Notes: generated by a model from the sequence alone, not told the origin. Numbered from the stretch's first letter, positions 35,643 through 47,843 are shown. The stretch is DNA of 64,000 nt from Gloeopeniophorella convolvens (GCA_022496205.1 WTXD01000002.1:1-64000), one strand, 5' to 3'. Made by a program: numbers and translations.

Positions 35643-36978
35643 CTAGTACCGCCTCCGCGGTGACCTCGAGCGGTCCCGGCGCCGATCCCTGTGAGACAAT
35701 GGTCCGTCAGTGGGTGTCAACGTGCGTGGCAGGCGCGGGACGGCATACTCGTAACGGGACGAATGTCGGTCCGGATACCCGCGATCGCGCTCGCGAGGCT
35801 CGCGGTCCCGGTGGTCGTCACGCCCCGAGCGGTGCTCGCCGCCACGACCACCCACACTGCCGCCACCGCCACCGCCCGAGGGAGGCGCGGGGGGGCCACC
35901 TTGCGCCTTGCGCTTTTCTCGGTCCTCCCGGAATTTAGTCAACATGTTCCGGAGCTCGTGATAACCGAGATGCATCTAGTCAACAGTTCAGTACGTCAAA
36001 GCGGTGATGCGAGTGTTACCAAAGCCTACCTTCCCTCCGAAGTGGTCCGCCAGCCGACGGTCCGAGTCGAGGACGGAGAGGTAGGCGCCGCACACATCGC
36101 ACACGCGCAATTTTTGGTGGCCAGACGCGCCAGAAGTGTCGGTGAGCTGCTGAAGGTCACGCTGGGAGGAACGTAAGGGTCAGCCGAGCGCGCCCCAGCA
36201 CAATAACCCGTGCCGTACCTCCTTGTCTGCCTTCTCGCTCTTCAGTGCTTCGATGGCGGCCATCTCCTTCATTGACTCCTCCACCTTCCCTTGCTCGCCT
36301 GCACGAACAAGGTTAGCGCGTGTACCCCAAGAACAAAAGCGTTACATACCAAGCGCCTCGATCTTCTCCGTGCCGCCCTGGATGGCCAGCTCGATCTCAG
36401 CAATTTCACGCATCTGCACACACGCGACGTGTCAGCCAACCCCACGCCAAGCGCGATGCGCGTGGCACGGCGCACCAGGTTGGTCGTCTTCGCGTTCTCT
36501 TCGGGCGTCTTCTCGAGCCGCCGCTGGGCGGTGCGGATGCGCCGGTCACACTCGTCGACGAACGCGAAGATGTTGTTTTCGTACTCCGTCTGGAAGCGCG
36601 CGAAAATCGGGTCACTCGGGTTCGCCTCGCGCGCGGCGAGGAACTCGGTCTTCAGGCGCTCCGTGTGCGACTTAGGGCAGGCACCGAGGTCCATTTTCTG
36701 TGGCACCGTGCCAGTCGGACAGTGTCAGTAAGAGACAGGCCAGGAGTGGGAGCGACGCACGGTGTTGGTAAAAAGTGTGTGTGGGCACGTTCCGCAGAGG
36801 AAGTTGCGGCATACTTTGTCGTCGGACCAAGTCAGGTTCGCGGTCGCGACGCCCATGGCCTCCGGGCCCATCATTTGCTGGGCAGGGAGTGTGCCGCGTC
36901 AGCACACACAGAAGACCTGTACTCGGGTTCGCCACGTACCTCGAGCAGCTTGCGCTGCATCTCTGCGAGTCTACCCAT
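35643..36978 (-). CDS. LUC7: LUC7-like U1 snRNP-associated splicing factor
   Basis: Start at 36978 (MGRLAEMQRKLLEQMMG), stop at 35643, with about five introns. LUC7 stabilises U1 snRNP on 5' splice sites. Visible: the N-terminal helix; first zinc finger CRNFLCGTCPHTLF...CPKSH (36830-36660); a long coiled-coil region with FVDECDRRIRTAQRRLE; second zinc finger CDVCGAYLSVLDSDRRLADH with HLGYHELR (36110-35960); and a C-terminal Gly-run and Arg/Asp/Ser-rich RS-like tail ending RDRSRSPRRRY. Both zinc fingers keep their Cys/His ligands. A conserved single-copy gene in fungi. Confidence 0.95.
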
Positions 36979-37421
36979 ATTGTACCAGTTTTCTCAGTGA
37001 GCTTCCGCGACGAATTCTTGAGCGTGACGAGGAGCGTTCAGCGGGCCAACGTTGAGATACAGAAGATGTTGGCGACCGTGGCCTTGGTCGTGGTTCAATG
37101 GCGGGACGGTTGTTGTCCCCTGTTTGCACCGCGGAGCCGCGCCTCCCATTTCGGGACGCACGACTTGACGCCTGCGCCGGTGCACCACTGTCTCCCCCAG
37201 GCACCGAACTTCTTCCTTCCAGCTTCCACCGCGCAATTGGCAAGTGGTGCCAACCACCACGAGCAGTACAGCACACACAGCAGTGGAGCGTCAAGAGACC
37301 CAAAAATACACATACCCGCATAGCGGTGCCTAATATCTCCTTTACAGTCGAGCCGAATACACGCATTCTGCCTGCTATGATCCACCCCAGGTCGCACCCG
37401 CACATATAACCCTTCTCAGCC
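36979..37421. other. Intergenic between LUC7 and P450 genes
   Basis: Upstream region of LUC7 and 3' flank of the P450, both transcribed leftward. ORFs here (for example 37095-37403) have no recognisable sequence. Confidence 0.45.
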
Positions 37422-39468
37422 TCACGCAGTCGCCAATGCCGCAGCGCGCGCGGAGCGCGGCGTCACCGAACACTCGAACCGTCCCGGGTGGCTACAGCAT
37501 TCACTTATCAGCACGACGGGCGATAAGCAGGCGCGCCCGGCACACACCTAATCACGCCGGAGCCCACCTCCATCTTCGGCGGCACGGGCCTGCCCTGCGC
37601 GTCCCTCGCCGGCGCGATGTCGAACACCGCGAGGACGCACGCGGCGTACACGAACAGGCTCGCGTCAGCGAGGTGCAGCCCGGGGCAGACGCGCCGCCCG
37701 AAGCCGAAGATCGTCGGCATGCAGTCGGGCTCGCCCGCGCCGCCCTGCGCGGCGGGCAGGAAGCGCTCGGGCAGGAACGCGTCCGGCGCGTGGTACACGT
37801 CCGCGTCGTGCATCATCGCCCTGCCGCGGCGCCAGTGTGAGCAGTGCAGCGGCAACGGGCGCCCGTGGAGCGGCAGCGCGGCAGCTGACGCACCATATGT
37901 TCGAGATCACTGTCGCGCCTGACCGCGGCGTGCCAGAGTCAGTCATCGTGCTGTGGGTCACCGGGCGATGCGTTACCTTTCGGGATGCGGTACTGCCCGC
38001 AGAGGTCGTCCTGCATCGCGCGGTGAGGGATGCCGAGTGGCGCGACGGTCCAGAAGCGCAGGACCTCCTTCACGCATGCCTGGACGTACGGTAGGCGCGC
38101 GCGGTCCGCGAGCGAGGGCAGCCGCTCGCCGCCCGTGACCGCGTCTATCTCGCGCTGTGCGCGTGCCTGGGCTTCTGGATGCAGGCACATGAGGAGGAAG
38201 AACGCCATCAGGCTGGCGGTGGTCTGCAGGGGCATCAGTCAGTGTGCATTGTGGCGCAGCGCAGGCTTGGTTCCGACCGTGTCGGTGCCGCCGGTGTACA
38301 GGCTCGCCGCCGTCCACATGATGTCGTTCTCCTCGGCGGCTGAGCCGCTTCTGTGCGAGCTCAGGTGGTCCGCGACGTACGATGGGCTCGCGTCGCCGAC
38401 ATTCTGACATTGCGGCATGTCAGCATCGGACCGCCCCCGCTCAGACCAGATCAGCTGCGCACCAAGTCATGTTTCACCATGTCGAAGGGCACCTGTGCAA
38501 GGTCATCCAGCTCTTCTCGCCAGAGCCTCGCTTGCTTTTTGAAGTTGGCGCCCGGGAGCCATTCAGGCAGGTGCTTGACTGCGAGGTGCATGAGCAACGA
38601 GCGCCCCGCTGATCCCCAAGCTTACATATCGGGAAGACGTCCACCAAAGATGCATACGGCTTCGTATAATCCCCAAAAGGTGCATGTGCGTACTCCGCGT
38701 ACTCGATGTACCCGCGCCCGCGAACCATGGCCTCTCGCCCATAGGCCATATTCACAATTGATGCCCCTACTGAGTTGCGGATGTGGTCGAGGAACTCGTC
38801 GGGCGACTGCAGTATGTTTTGGGTAAGCCCCTTGGCGGCGCTTTCCTGCAGCTCGTGGTACGCGCGGACGCCGATGGGGCTGAGCGCTTTCCCTAATAAC
38901 TTACGATACCGACGGTGCACTGCGCCCCCTGGATTCAGACCCACGGCGCGATTCCACCCTATGCTGATTACAGGGTGTCAATCAGGTGAACTGATAGCCG
39001 AGGATGAGGCGGATTCACAGTTCAGATACCATGACCATATCTAGAGGCCGCCCTGCATATACGCTTCCGCGCTTCTCGAGAACCTCGACTGCGGCATCGC
39101 GCGAGTTGATAATAACGATATCCTTCCCCGGGATACGCAGGTAAATGAGGGGGCCTAGGTTCTCATAAACGGAGTGATGCCTGCGAGAGCCAGAAGGCCT
39201 GCTCACTGCGGTGTTCCTTGCTCCACTGCGCATAGCGAAGCCACTCTAGTTCCTGTGGCATCTGCAACAGGTTCCCGACGAGCGGAAGCCCTGTGGGGCC
39301 AGGCGGCAGCAGCCCGCGCGACGACCGTCTGCTAAGGAGCCACGACCCGACCGCCAGGACGACAAAGGCGTAGAGGAACCCAGCATCCGCGCTGCTGAGG
39401 TCATTGAGGAAGGCTCCGAGTAGACCGCCGTCACGTGTGTCGCCCAAGAGCCACGAGAGCCTCGACAT
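37422..39468 (-). CDS. Cytochrome P450 monooxygenase
   Basis: Multi-exon P450 of about 500 residues starting at 39468 (MSRLSWLLGD) and ending at 37422 (stop after ...RAAALATA). N-terminal membrane anchor (FLYAFVVLAVGSWLL), then the proline hinge LPPGPTGLPLVGNL. Further blocks: helix I with YTGGTDTV (near 38280), helix K ExxR in KEVLRF (38050), PERF (37750), and the haem loop FGFGRRVCPG with the Cys ligand (37720-37680). The last exon is recovered by an intron after VGSGVI and gives the usual C-terminal SVTPRS segment. All key residues are present, so it should be active, anchored in the ER. Subfamily and substrate cannot be set. It is followed upstream by an MFS transporter on the same strand. 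Confidence 0.93.
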
Positions 39469-40820
39469 TGTAGTGGTCTGCACAAAAGGGGCGATCCAGT
39501 GGTCCTTACCCTGACGCGACGCTCGAAAGCCATTTTATGGGTCCGCATCTGCAACCCTGCCGGCAGCTGAGGCTTACCCCATCAGACGGGATTCGCTTTG
39601 AAATATAGTACATGACGTACTATTGGGCACATGTGCGGGGGAGACCGGATACATAGATAGTTGGAGGATGATGCATTGATGTGCAATCACTGGCAGGAAG
39701 GGGCCGCCGTCCGCCCACCTCACGCGGAATGCGGAGTGGGTGTTGACGTTGGAGGCGCGGAAGTCCGAATTAGGCCGACGCACCCACGGGTTGTCGGGCT
39801 GCGGTCACGAAGCTAGCCACCTCGACACTCACGCCAAACTCACGCCTCCTATTTATAAGTAGCAACCAGTGGGCGGGGGAGAATTGGAAGTACGAGCACA
39901 GCCTACCACGATATTATGCGAGTCAGACAGATAAGACAGCCAAGAAAGTTTCCTCAAGTCAATTTGCCATTTTGCTGATGCGCGCACGCCGCTTTGCAGT
40001 GGGCGGAGCGCACAGAAATGAACGTAAAAAGTTCCTCCAGGCGACAGACACGCGTTCAATCAGTCACTTTTGTTATGCCCCAGGATTGCGTGTGCGATGC
40101 CCATTGAAGTACGGCCCCGGGCCCGGTGTCGTCAATCGTTGCACCCGGTTACGGACATCTTTACTGAGGAGTACGAGAGGATAGAACACGGATAGATAAA
40201 GTGAGCCCAGGTCACTACTACAGTCATACATTGTAGCGCGAATCCCGCGGAGGTGAGCGGAGCACTGCCAGAGCACCGCGTCAGCAGGCATGGTCGTCTG
40301 TCCTGTCCATATGTTTCTTCTCAGGAAGATGGACAGAGCAAGGGCCTGGAGCGGAAGGAGCGCGGAGAGCGTAGGTGACAGCGACGGGGAAGCCGTTAAG
40401 CCAATCTAGCTCAGAGTAGAGACCAGTAGCCGCCATCGCGGCGCAGCGGCACGTGTAGCCGATACACGATCGCAGTAACGGCGCAGGTTCATTCAATCAA
40501 GCTTAACCCCTGCGGTCGCTGCGGGGGGTGGCGCAGTAGTGGTCATGGAAGTCGACCGTCGAAGGCGCCGGCGTGGTGATGAGTGGAAGACAAAACGCTG
40601 CTGACAACACCGGACGCGACGCGAACCTTAGTTATCAAATATGTACGCACGTTGGCACCGCCTCGAGGTTGCCCTCAGAGTATGAAGTCCCTTGTCCGAG
40701 GAATCAGCACTGCTATTGGCAGTTCTTCGGCGCGTAGATGTAACAAGTACATTTAGTCTCGTACGTAGAAATAAGTTATATACCGTAATCCAGTCAGGTT
40801 CCGTAGCGTTCGGTCATTGA
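39469..40820. other. Intergenic stretch
   Basis: 1.35 kb between the P450 start and the MFS transporter stop. ORFs of 60-80 codons on both strands show no family features. No repeat or RNA gene seen. Confidence 0.5.
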
Positions 40821-42796
40821 TCATACCCACTGGGTACCTTTCGCTTTGACCACCATGTGACGCGAGATTGTCAGCAGTACACATCCAGCGAGGACCATGA
40901 CCTAGTTATGACTCATTCAAACAGGCGATGAAGACGAAAGTTGGGCGCTTACAGCAGCAAAGATAATGGGCCTATCCCATTCGTATGATGGGGGCTTCAG
41001 CAAGCTCCCAGCGATGGGATTGCCGGTCAGGAGCGAGAAGCTCAAAACGAACATGGAAACGCCGATGCGGATGCTTAGGCGAGGGATAGATCAGATTAAA
41101 TGCTTCGGTAAGAGGTATGGAAGGGCTACTGACCCAACTTCGTTCAGGCTCTTTGCAAAGGTGGTGAACACCGGGGCCATCAGCGCGAGGACTGTGAGTC
41201 GTTAGTCTCTGGCAGAGATAATCACAGGAAGTACAACGGCTCACAAGCTCCAGAGAAGAATCCGTAGAGGATAGCAAAGACAATCATGGTTCCCGTGGTT
41301 TTCACCCCTAGCATCGCGAAGATGAGCGCTCCGGATATCGTGGTCATAGGGATGACCACTGTGCTTAGGAATTAGAAATGCACATGAGCAGAATTTGATT
41401 ACACGCACCATTGAACTTCCCATAGCGGTCAGCAGCAAACATGGGTATCGTTCGTCCGAAGAACGAGGAACCATTCATGATTGGAATCTATGGAATACAA
41501 GTCAACTTCTGGGTCGTGAGACACGAGATTCACCTACAGCATACAGCGCTATGCTGCGAGGGACATGATGAAGGACCGAGAAGAGCTGCAGGTAGAAGAC
41601 TGTGACAAGGTCAGGAAACCCTCCCACGTGGTCTGCACACGCATGCTAGACTCACAAGGGAAGAATAGTCCCCAAAAGATGAGGAATGCACTACGACTTG
41701 GGTCAGCAGGGGTCAGTCGGTCCTCTTCACAGACGCTTACCCGGCTATGCAGATCCAGTATGGGACGTCCGTAAGCAACTGCCTGAAGTCGGGCCGCTTT
41801 GCGTTTGGGCGCTGCTTCCGGCTGGGGAGCCGTGTCCTCATGACAATGTTCGCAGCAATGAGCAGGAATAACGCGACAAAGCCGGACGCTCTGAACGACC
41901 ATTGCGTTAGACATAAAGACCCTTCCTGACTTGCAGTGGGACATACCTGACGGCCCACGGGAAGCCACCGGACTTGTCGATCAAGTGGTTCAGCATGATA
42001 GGCCAGACGACGCCTCCAAGGGAAGCCCCTGTCAAAGAAAGAGACGATGTGAACGGCTGCCCCATCATACAAGTAGATACCCTTGTGTACCTGCGATGAC
42101 GCATCCCATAGCGATAGATCGTCTCTTCTGGAAGTAATGGGCAGCCACGGAAAGGGAGGGCAACATTAGCAGCCCCATGCCGATGCCCATACCCAATCCT
42201 TGAGAAAGGAAAGTTTGGTAATATTCGTGGGGTTTGGTCAACGAGAGCATAAAGAGTCTGTGTGAGGGCGTCCTGGGATGAGCGTAAGAAACCGCGAACT
42301 TCAATTGTAACGTACGCAAACAAGTAGAAGAGCGAGCCGACGGCCACCAGATGGTGGAAATAGCCTCCGTCAAACATGTCTCCAGCGGGGAGACCGAGAA
42401 CGAAAAGGAGGAAGAGCTGAAACGATCCGATCCAGCTAATTTGAGAGGGAGAGTGCTCGCTCAAGGAGACGCGCTTGATATTACTCATTAGCACTGGCAT
42501 AGCGCACGGGCGTGGGCTCGAACTTACAGTGTAGTAGTCTTGATATATACCGAAGGATTGGACAGCACCAAATGTGCAAAATATGGCAGCAGAACTGCAC
42601 TTTCGTCAGCCGCCGCATTGCATTAAGCACAGTGGAAGGTGAGGACTCACCCTCCGACTACCGTCAGCCATGCCTTCAACCCCCCTTCCGGAAAAGGCGG
42701 AGGCAAGACCAGCTGGGCTTCCTTAGAAGCGAGGTCAGGCTCCTTGGGCAACGCCAAGTTCCCAACATACGTATCCACAGACGACTTCACAGACAT
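40821..42796 (-). CDS. MFS transporter, monocarboxylate (MCT/Mch) type
   Basis: Minus-strand multi-exon gene from ATG 42796 (MSVKSSVDTYVGN) to stop 40821 (KGTQWV). The N-terminal cytosolic part ends FPEGGLKAWLTVVGG, followed by membrane segment 1 (AIFCTFGAVQSFGIYQDYYT) and the diagnostic SPSQISWIGSFQLFLLF in segment 2. Later segments include SAFVALFLLIAANIVMRTRLP, IPIMNGSSFFGRTIPMFAADR (segment 7-8 region), a TMIVFAILYGFFSGA stretch and GVSMFVLSFSLLTGNPIAGS. This is the fungal monocarboxylate-transporter-like group of the major facilitator superfamily; substrates in this group are mostly unknown (some carry riboflavin or organic acids). No frameshifts seen. Adjacent to a P450 on the same strand. 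Confidence 0.88.
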
Positions 42797-43181
42797 GTTA
42801 CAAAACGCACGGGTATCTCAGGAAAAGATAAACCAAGGACCGAGGTGGGTTCAGTGAACACGTCGCCGACCAGAAATCGTCCCTCGCTTTTTGTACGTCG
42901 CGACATGACGCGAGACCTGGCAACCCTGGAGCTACGTGCCTTCAGCAGCGCCATCCAGTCGGATATAGACAATTCTTCCCGCCAGTGGAGGCGGGATGTC
43001 GCCGCACGAGAAGCAGAGCCCAAGCGCCCGGGGTTCGATGATGCGATCTCGTCGTCCCCGGGCAGTTTGACGCGATATAGCTCAGCGAGCCTCTGTATCG
43101 CCCCTTGTCCGAGAGGATTAGAAGATTTGGCGTGCCCGATACCACTTAAGCCACATTGTCTGCGCACCGGGGGTGCAAGGT
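42797..43181. other. Upstream region of the MFS gene
   Basis: A 126-codon minus ORF (42787-43167) and a 259-codon plus ORF (42512-43291) overlap here; neither has recognisable sequence. Probably promoter and leader of the MFS gene. Confidence 0.4.
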
Positions 43182-44003
43182 TTAGAAAAACATTAGAGTT
43201 ATCACGATCATGGCGGCAGTTGGGGCGTCACGAGGGGCGATTAGCTGTGCGCTTTGTGCGTGGCTGTATGGATCCGCGTTTGCGCCGATAGCTTGCGAGC
43301 TACGGGCGCCGCGCAGCGGTGGAGTGTCGTGCCTCAATATGAGGGGCTTCCGAGAGGGCGGGGTTGACACGCAGCACGCCCTCAGCGGAGACAGCGGATA
43401 CTCACAGGAGAGGAGAACGGCATTTCCTGTTGAACCTGAGTTAAACGCCCTGAGTTGAGGCCAGACCAGACGACTCACCGTCGTCCGAGACAACGGATGC
43501 GGGTAATGTCGAAGTATTGGCTGGTTGTCCTTTACCAAGCAATACAACTACGCCCTGAACCCGCAATGAGCAACCTGCACTATGTAGAGCATGTAGCAGA
43601 TGACCTGGAAGGCGTCTGCTGCTACCAAGACCGGACAGGAACTCTAGAGTGTGCGCAGGGATTTCGAACCAGCGGCTCCAAGCCTTGGTGCCATTGGGAA
43701 TAAAACGAGCAGTTTCTGCAGGGAGCGACACGGTTGCCACGATGTAGCTCTCTTGGAAACAGTAAAAACCCTGACATCCATTTGTCGAAAGGAAGTTGGG
43801 AAAATCCTGCGGCTCTGGACCTGTACGGATGAGCCCGACTCGGAACCGCTTGTTCGTAGCTTGCTCGTTGGTCGCAAGAAAGGCCAGCACTTCCTTGGCA
43901 ACCCTCTCTGCATTGTCGATGAGTGGTATCCCGATCACGGAGCACAGTGCCGAACAGGCTTGGGATCTGCGCGGGTCGATATGCGAGTCACCACCCGGAT
44001 CTC
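43182..44003 (-). CDS. Unidentified protein (partial model)
   Basis: The minus strand shows a run of protein-like sequence from about 44003, following a CCCACAG acceptor. It reads SHIDPRRSQACSALCSVIG, LIDNAERVAKEVLAFLATN, KRFRVGLIRTGPEPQDFPNF, and FIPNGTKAWSRWFEIPAHTL. Composition and the absence of stops suggest coding, and a downstream intron with GTGAGT donor near 43495 would lead to a tail ending at 43182. I do not recognise the family. The 5' end was not found, and a 238-codon ORF on the opposite strand (43651-44367) is a rival. Function unknown. Confidence 0.35.
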
Positions 44004-44461
44004 CTGTGGGGTCGAAGTGGCCTCAGAAGCAGACTTCGGAAGAGTATCAGGGAGTGACCAGTCTGGAGAAGTGGTCGATCGGAGTACAGTGAGGTGCACA
44101 TATTACACGACTGTTCGAGATGTTAGGAATTTGCATTCAAGTTCGACTTCCACTGGTCTAGGTGAGCACAACAGCTTCTGTGTGATTCGGCGAGGCCAGA
44201 TAACAGTGACGTCTCCCGAGGCACGTCATCCCGAAACTGCGCGAAACGTCATGGAAGAGCAACGGAGTACTCGCTTGAACCTCTTTCGTGCGACGTTATG
44301 TATGTGGGGCTGCTGCGCCAAGACCGGGGCATCCAGGATGCTTGGGGATCCGCCCGAAAGACTCTAGGTAGCGCGAGAGGCTACCTTTAGTTCTAGCGCA
44401 TAGCAGTCAATTGATGTTCAGGGAATAGTAATACAGTAAAATACAGAAAGCGATAGAACAC
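44004..44461. other. Uncertain stretch upstream of 44003
   Basis: May contain missing 5' exons of the gene at 43182-44003 and the 3' UTR of FRG1. No confident feature. Confidence 0.35.
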
Positions 44462-45470
44462 TTAGCAGAAACGATCACTGCGAGAGCTTTAGTCAGCACA
44501 TCATGGAGACAGCGGGTAGAGAGACGCACCTCTTTAGTTTCGAGCGACGATCCAGAAGTGCTTCTGCTAATCGACCCTCTTTCCGTGCACGCTTGAGCTG
44601 GAGGAAGGAAAGTTATGTGCTGAAATGTATTAGGGACCGACGGGCTCACCTCTTTCCTATCATCTTGGGATACTACAGACTTTCCAGCACCCCACGCCTG
44701 GTATATAGAGCTACGACCTCATTGAGGGACGGCAGTCACGCAATCGACGTCAACACTCACTTTGCGCCCTTCTCATCCATCGATGGCGTATCCAATGCGC
44801 CGCCCTTTTTCCTCTCCTCCTCGTTCGCCTCCTTCTTATACTTGCTCTGTATCTTGACATAGAAGCGCTCCTGGAACCCGACGTTCTCGCTGTCGCCGCG
44901 GAGCGCGAGCTGCCCACCGGCCACCTCGTCGATGCCGAGGTACTTTTCGTAGTTGTTCATGAACGCGACCATGCCGTCGTCGAGCACAACGGGCGTCCAC
45001 TCTTCCTGCGGGCCGCGCGCGTCACGGTCCGCCGCGACGACGCCGTGCTTATCACACGAGAGGAATTTGCCCTCGCCCGTGCCCGTGCGCAGGTTGATCG
45101 TGCTGGCACCCGCGACGCGTGTGACGACCCACACCTGCCCGACCTCCGTCGGGATGCGCTCGAGGAGCCCGCCGCCGGCGCCGTCCTCAAGCTTCTCGAG
45201 CGCGTGCAGCGCGACGCGCGCGCGCGTCGCGTCGAAGGAGATGCAGATGGGGGCCGGGTCCGATGGGTGGAAGATGAAGGCGGGCCCGCGGATCTCGTTC
45301 GCCTGCTCGGGGCGTACCCACGTCTCGGGGCTGTCGTCGTCCTCGGCGTCACGCCGGCGGCGGCGCGAGGAGCTGCCACCATCGTCATCGTCGTCGTGCT
45401 TGCGCTTCTTCTTTGTCTTTTCGCCCTTAAATTTGAGCTTCAGGCTTTTTGGCGCTTTGACGTCCGCCAT
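44462..45470 (-). CDS. FRG1: FRG1-like protein
   Basis: Four exons: 45470-44761, 44710-44650, 44597-44530 and 44477-44462, 284 residues. FRG1 proteins are nuclear and nucleolar, associate with spliceosome and ribosome-assembly particles, and have an actin-bundling-type beta-trefoil fold. The N-terminus is Lys-rich with a poly-Asp run (nuclear signal-like KKKRKHDDDDD). The trefoil includes GEGKFLSCDKHGVV, EEWTPVVLDDGMVAFMNNYE and KYLGIDEVAGGQL. The C-terminus carries the conserved QDDRKELKRARKEGRLAE and ends KLKSDRFC. The last exon has only 16 bases, and an unspliced reading would truncate the protein at 44757. Divergent from RPL26. Confidence 0.93.
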
Positions 45471-45659
45471 GGAGAGCACAGCGATGGATGTGGTATAACG
45501 CGGACGAGGGGTGAGTTGGATGAGCGGCGGGCCGTGCGATGGATGAAGTCAGAGTCCCAAAATGGAATACCTGCACGTGATGCGTTCCCAACGCGGACAC
45601 TGTCTATACGCTGAACCCAATTTTCCGCCGTCGCCGTCAATAACGCCCTCAAGATCAAC
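45471..45659. promoter_or_regulatory. Bidirectional promoter FRG1/RPL26
   Basis: 189 bp between the start codons of a putative RNA-processing gene and a ribosomal protein gene. Confidence 0.45.
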
Positions 45660-46410
45660 ATGAAGCTCAACCCTGGTCAGTTCATGCCTCTTGTAGCTGC
45701 TGGCGCACCCCGCACATTCTGTGGTGGCGGTTGCGTGAGTGTTACGCGGGGAAATTGAGGTGGATGGATGGGCTGGTGGTCGGATGAGGCTCATACATGC
45801 GGGGGATGGGGACCTCGAATCACTGAACGTTGACGCTGATACTGCCCCGCCGTAGACACCTCCTCCTCCCGGCGCAAGTCGCGCAAGGCGCACTTCTCGG
45901 CGCCCTCTTCGATCCGCCGCAAAATCATGTCTTCGCCGTTGTCGAAGGAACTGCGCGGCAAGCACAACGTGCGCCTCCCCGCTCCTCTCCCCGAATCTGC
46001 ACTCTGATGAGCCTTGTTTCGATAGACACGGTCACTTCCGGTCCGCAAGGACGACGAGGTCCGCATTGTGCGCGGAAAGTACAAGGGTCGTGAGGGCAAG
46101 GTCACCCAGGTCTACCGCAAGAAGTGGGTCATCCACGTCGACCGGGTTCAGAGGGACAAGGCGAACGGCTCGAGCGTGCCGATTGGCATCCACCCCAGCA
46201 ACGCTGTTATCATCAACATCAAGCTGGACAAGGACCGGTGAGCTACCTTTTCGTGAGTCCGAAAACCTACTCACACCACCGTCTTCAGGCGGGCCATCCT
46301 TGACAGGAAAGACCGCTCGAAGACTGAGAAGTCGGCCGAGGATATTGTTGTCGACGTGAGCAAGCGCACTCTTGACTTTCCTCATTCCTGGCTCACCCTG
46401 CTCTTAGTGA
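45660..46410 (+). CDS. RPL26: 60S ribosomal protein uL24 (L26)
   Basis: Five coding segments: 45660-45675, 45856-45968, 46026-46237, 46289-46355 and 46408-46410, 136 residues. uL24 sits near the peptide exit tunnel. The N-terminal [20 protein letters not shown], the KOW motif region [20 protein letters not shown] and the conserved [15 protein letters not shown] are all present. The first exon encodes only MKLNP plus one base and is followed by a long 180-nt intron, a usual arrangement in fungal ribosomal protein genes. The model ends with an intron placed directly before the TGA, so the last coding segment is the stop codon alone. Without that intron the frame would add about 75 unconserved residues. 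Confidence 0.93.
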
Positions 46411-46626
46411 TTGATCCATGGATGGCCGCTTTGTTTCATACTGTCTTCTCGCACGATCCCTCCAAAACCAACCCCATGTATCTATGCGCTTACGCACATG
46501 ATATGCCTCATGAGCATTCAGCCTGCCCTTGGGCTACGAAAGTGCATCGACGTGAGAGTCATGATTGGTCATGCAATGAGTGATAGCGTATAACAATTCG
46601 AGCCGAGGGGAATCTGAGAGGGTACA

Positions 46627-47581
46627 CTAGAAAATAACGTCATTGTCCTTGCTACTGAGAAGGTTCGCTGCTTCGCCGTCGTCCGCGAGCTCAGGCTCGA
46701 CAGGCAGTGGGACAGAGTCGGGGTCTGCACCTTGTTCTGCTAGGTCGGCTTTCCGCTTTGCCTCTGCCGCATCTGCATCGCGCTTCTTCTTTCCCTGCAC
46801 CTTCTTTAACCTGTTGTGTGGATATAGACATGATCAGAGCAGGACAGGGGAGGAGGAAAGTAATCGGGCGCACCGGAAAAACTCCTCGCGGTCCATCTCG
46901 TCGAGCTCGCTCATGATGTACTTGATTGTGTTGTCGAGGCGCGGGATGACGACGTGCTCGATGGCGTTCACGCGCCGATTCGTCGCGCGGATGACCTCGT
47001 CGAGGATCATGAACGCCGTCTGGAGCGATGCGAGCTCGACGAGCGTCTCGACCGCCTTGGCGTATACCTCCTTCGACCGGAGCACCTGCTGCCCGCCGCG
47101 CCCGAGGCCAGTGAGGTTGAAGTCTGCCGCACAAGTCGACGTGAGCGGAGATAACTAGGGTGAGTGTGAAACGCACCGGTGCCGGGGACGCGGTCGACCT
47201 CGAAGGCGGGTAGCACGACACCCGAGACGTTCTCCTGCTTCGCCTTGACCTTGAACGAGGCGCTCTTCGCCTGCTCCTGCACGAGGTACGCGATGTCGCC
47301 CGTCGCGTATGCGACCTCCGCGAGCGAGAAGGACGCGAGCTGCATCACGCGGCCCATCTTGCGCTTTGCCTGCGCGGGTGGCGTCAGCGGCTGCGGGAGA
47401 GCAGGGAGATCAGGCGCACCTCGTCGACTTTGCGCAGAATGGCGCGGAAGCGAGTCGTCAGTGCGTCGCGCTTCTTGGCGAGGAGCGAGTGCCCCGTCTG
47501 GGCGCCCTTGAGGCGCGTCTTGGTGTTGGTGAGCGCCATCCGCGTCGGGAAGATGGATTCGCGGGGGCCGGTGCCGGACAT
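46627..47581 (-). CDS. VMA8: V-type H+-ATPase subunit D
   Basis: Starts at 47581 ([20 protein letters not shown]) and ends at 46627, with about four short introns. Subunit D is the central rotor shaft of the vacuolar proton pump. Conserved blocks: [32 protein letters not shown], then [35 protein letters not shown] and [20 protein letters not shown], typical of the two long antiparallel helices. The tail is acidic, ending DNDVIF. Length is close to the usual 250-260 residues. Confidence 0.95.
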
Positions 47582-47843
47582 TATGGGTGCGCTGGCGTGT
47601 GAAGAGGTGCGATGTGCGTAGAGGGCACTGGCGAGTGCTCGGGGAGCGCAGTCTCGTCCGAGTCTAGCACTGCGCCTGTGCGGGGGCGGTATGGTCTCAC
47701 GGGCCGGGTCTCCCGTGTTTAGTAGACGTCGTTCTCTCATAGCCGCACTGTAATGCTTGTCCACAGTGGAATAATCCATTTGTATCGAGAGCAAGGAGTG
47801 CGCAATAGCAGGAGACATATAGGTGATCCAAGAATTATACAGA

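Noticed and set aside
38353..38826. 157-codon plus-strand ORF
   Set aside because: Antisense of P450 exons.
42512..43291. 259-codon plus-strand ORF
   Set aside because: Overlaps the N-terminal exons and leader of the MFS gene on the other strand, with no family features.
43640..43740. Minus-strand GGTTCGAAATCC resembling a tRNA T-loop
   Set aside because: The flanking bases do not form a T-stem, and the segment sits in coding-like sequence.
45676..45855. Possible intronic snoRNA in the long first intron of RPL26
   Set aside because: No TGATGA/CTGA box pair with suitable spacing and terminal stem was found.
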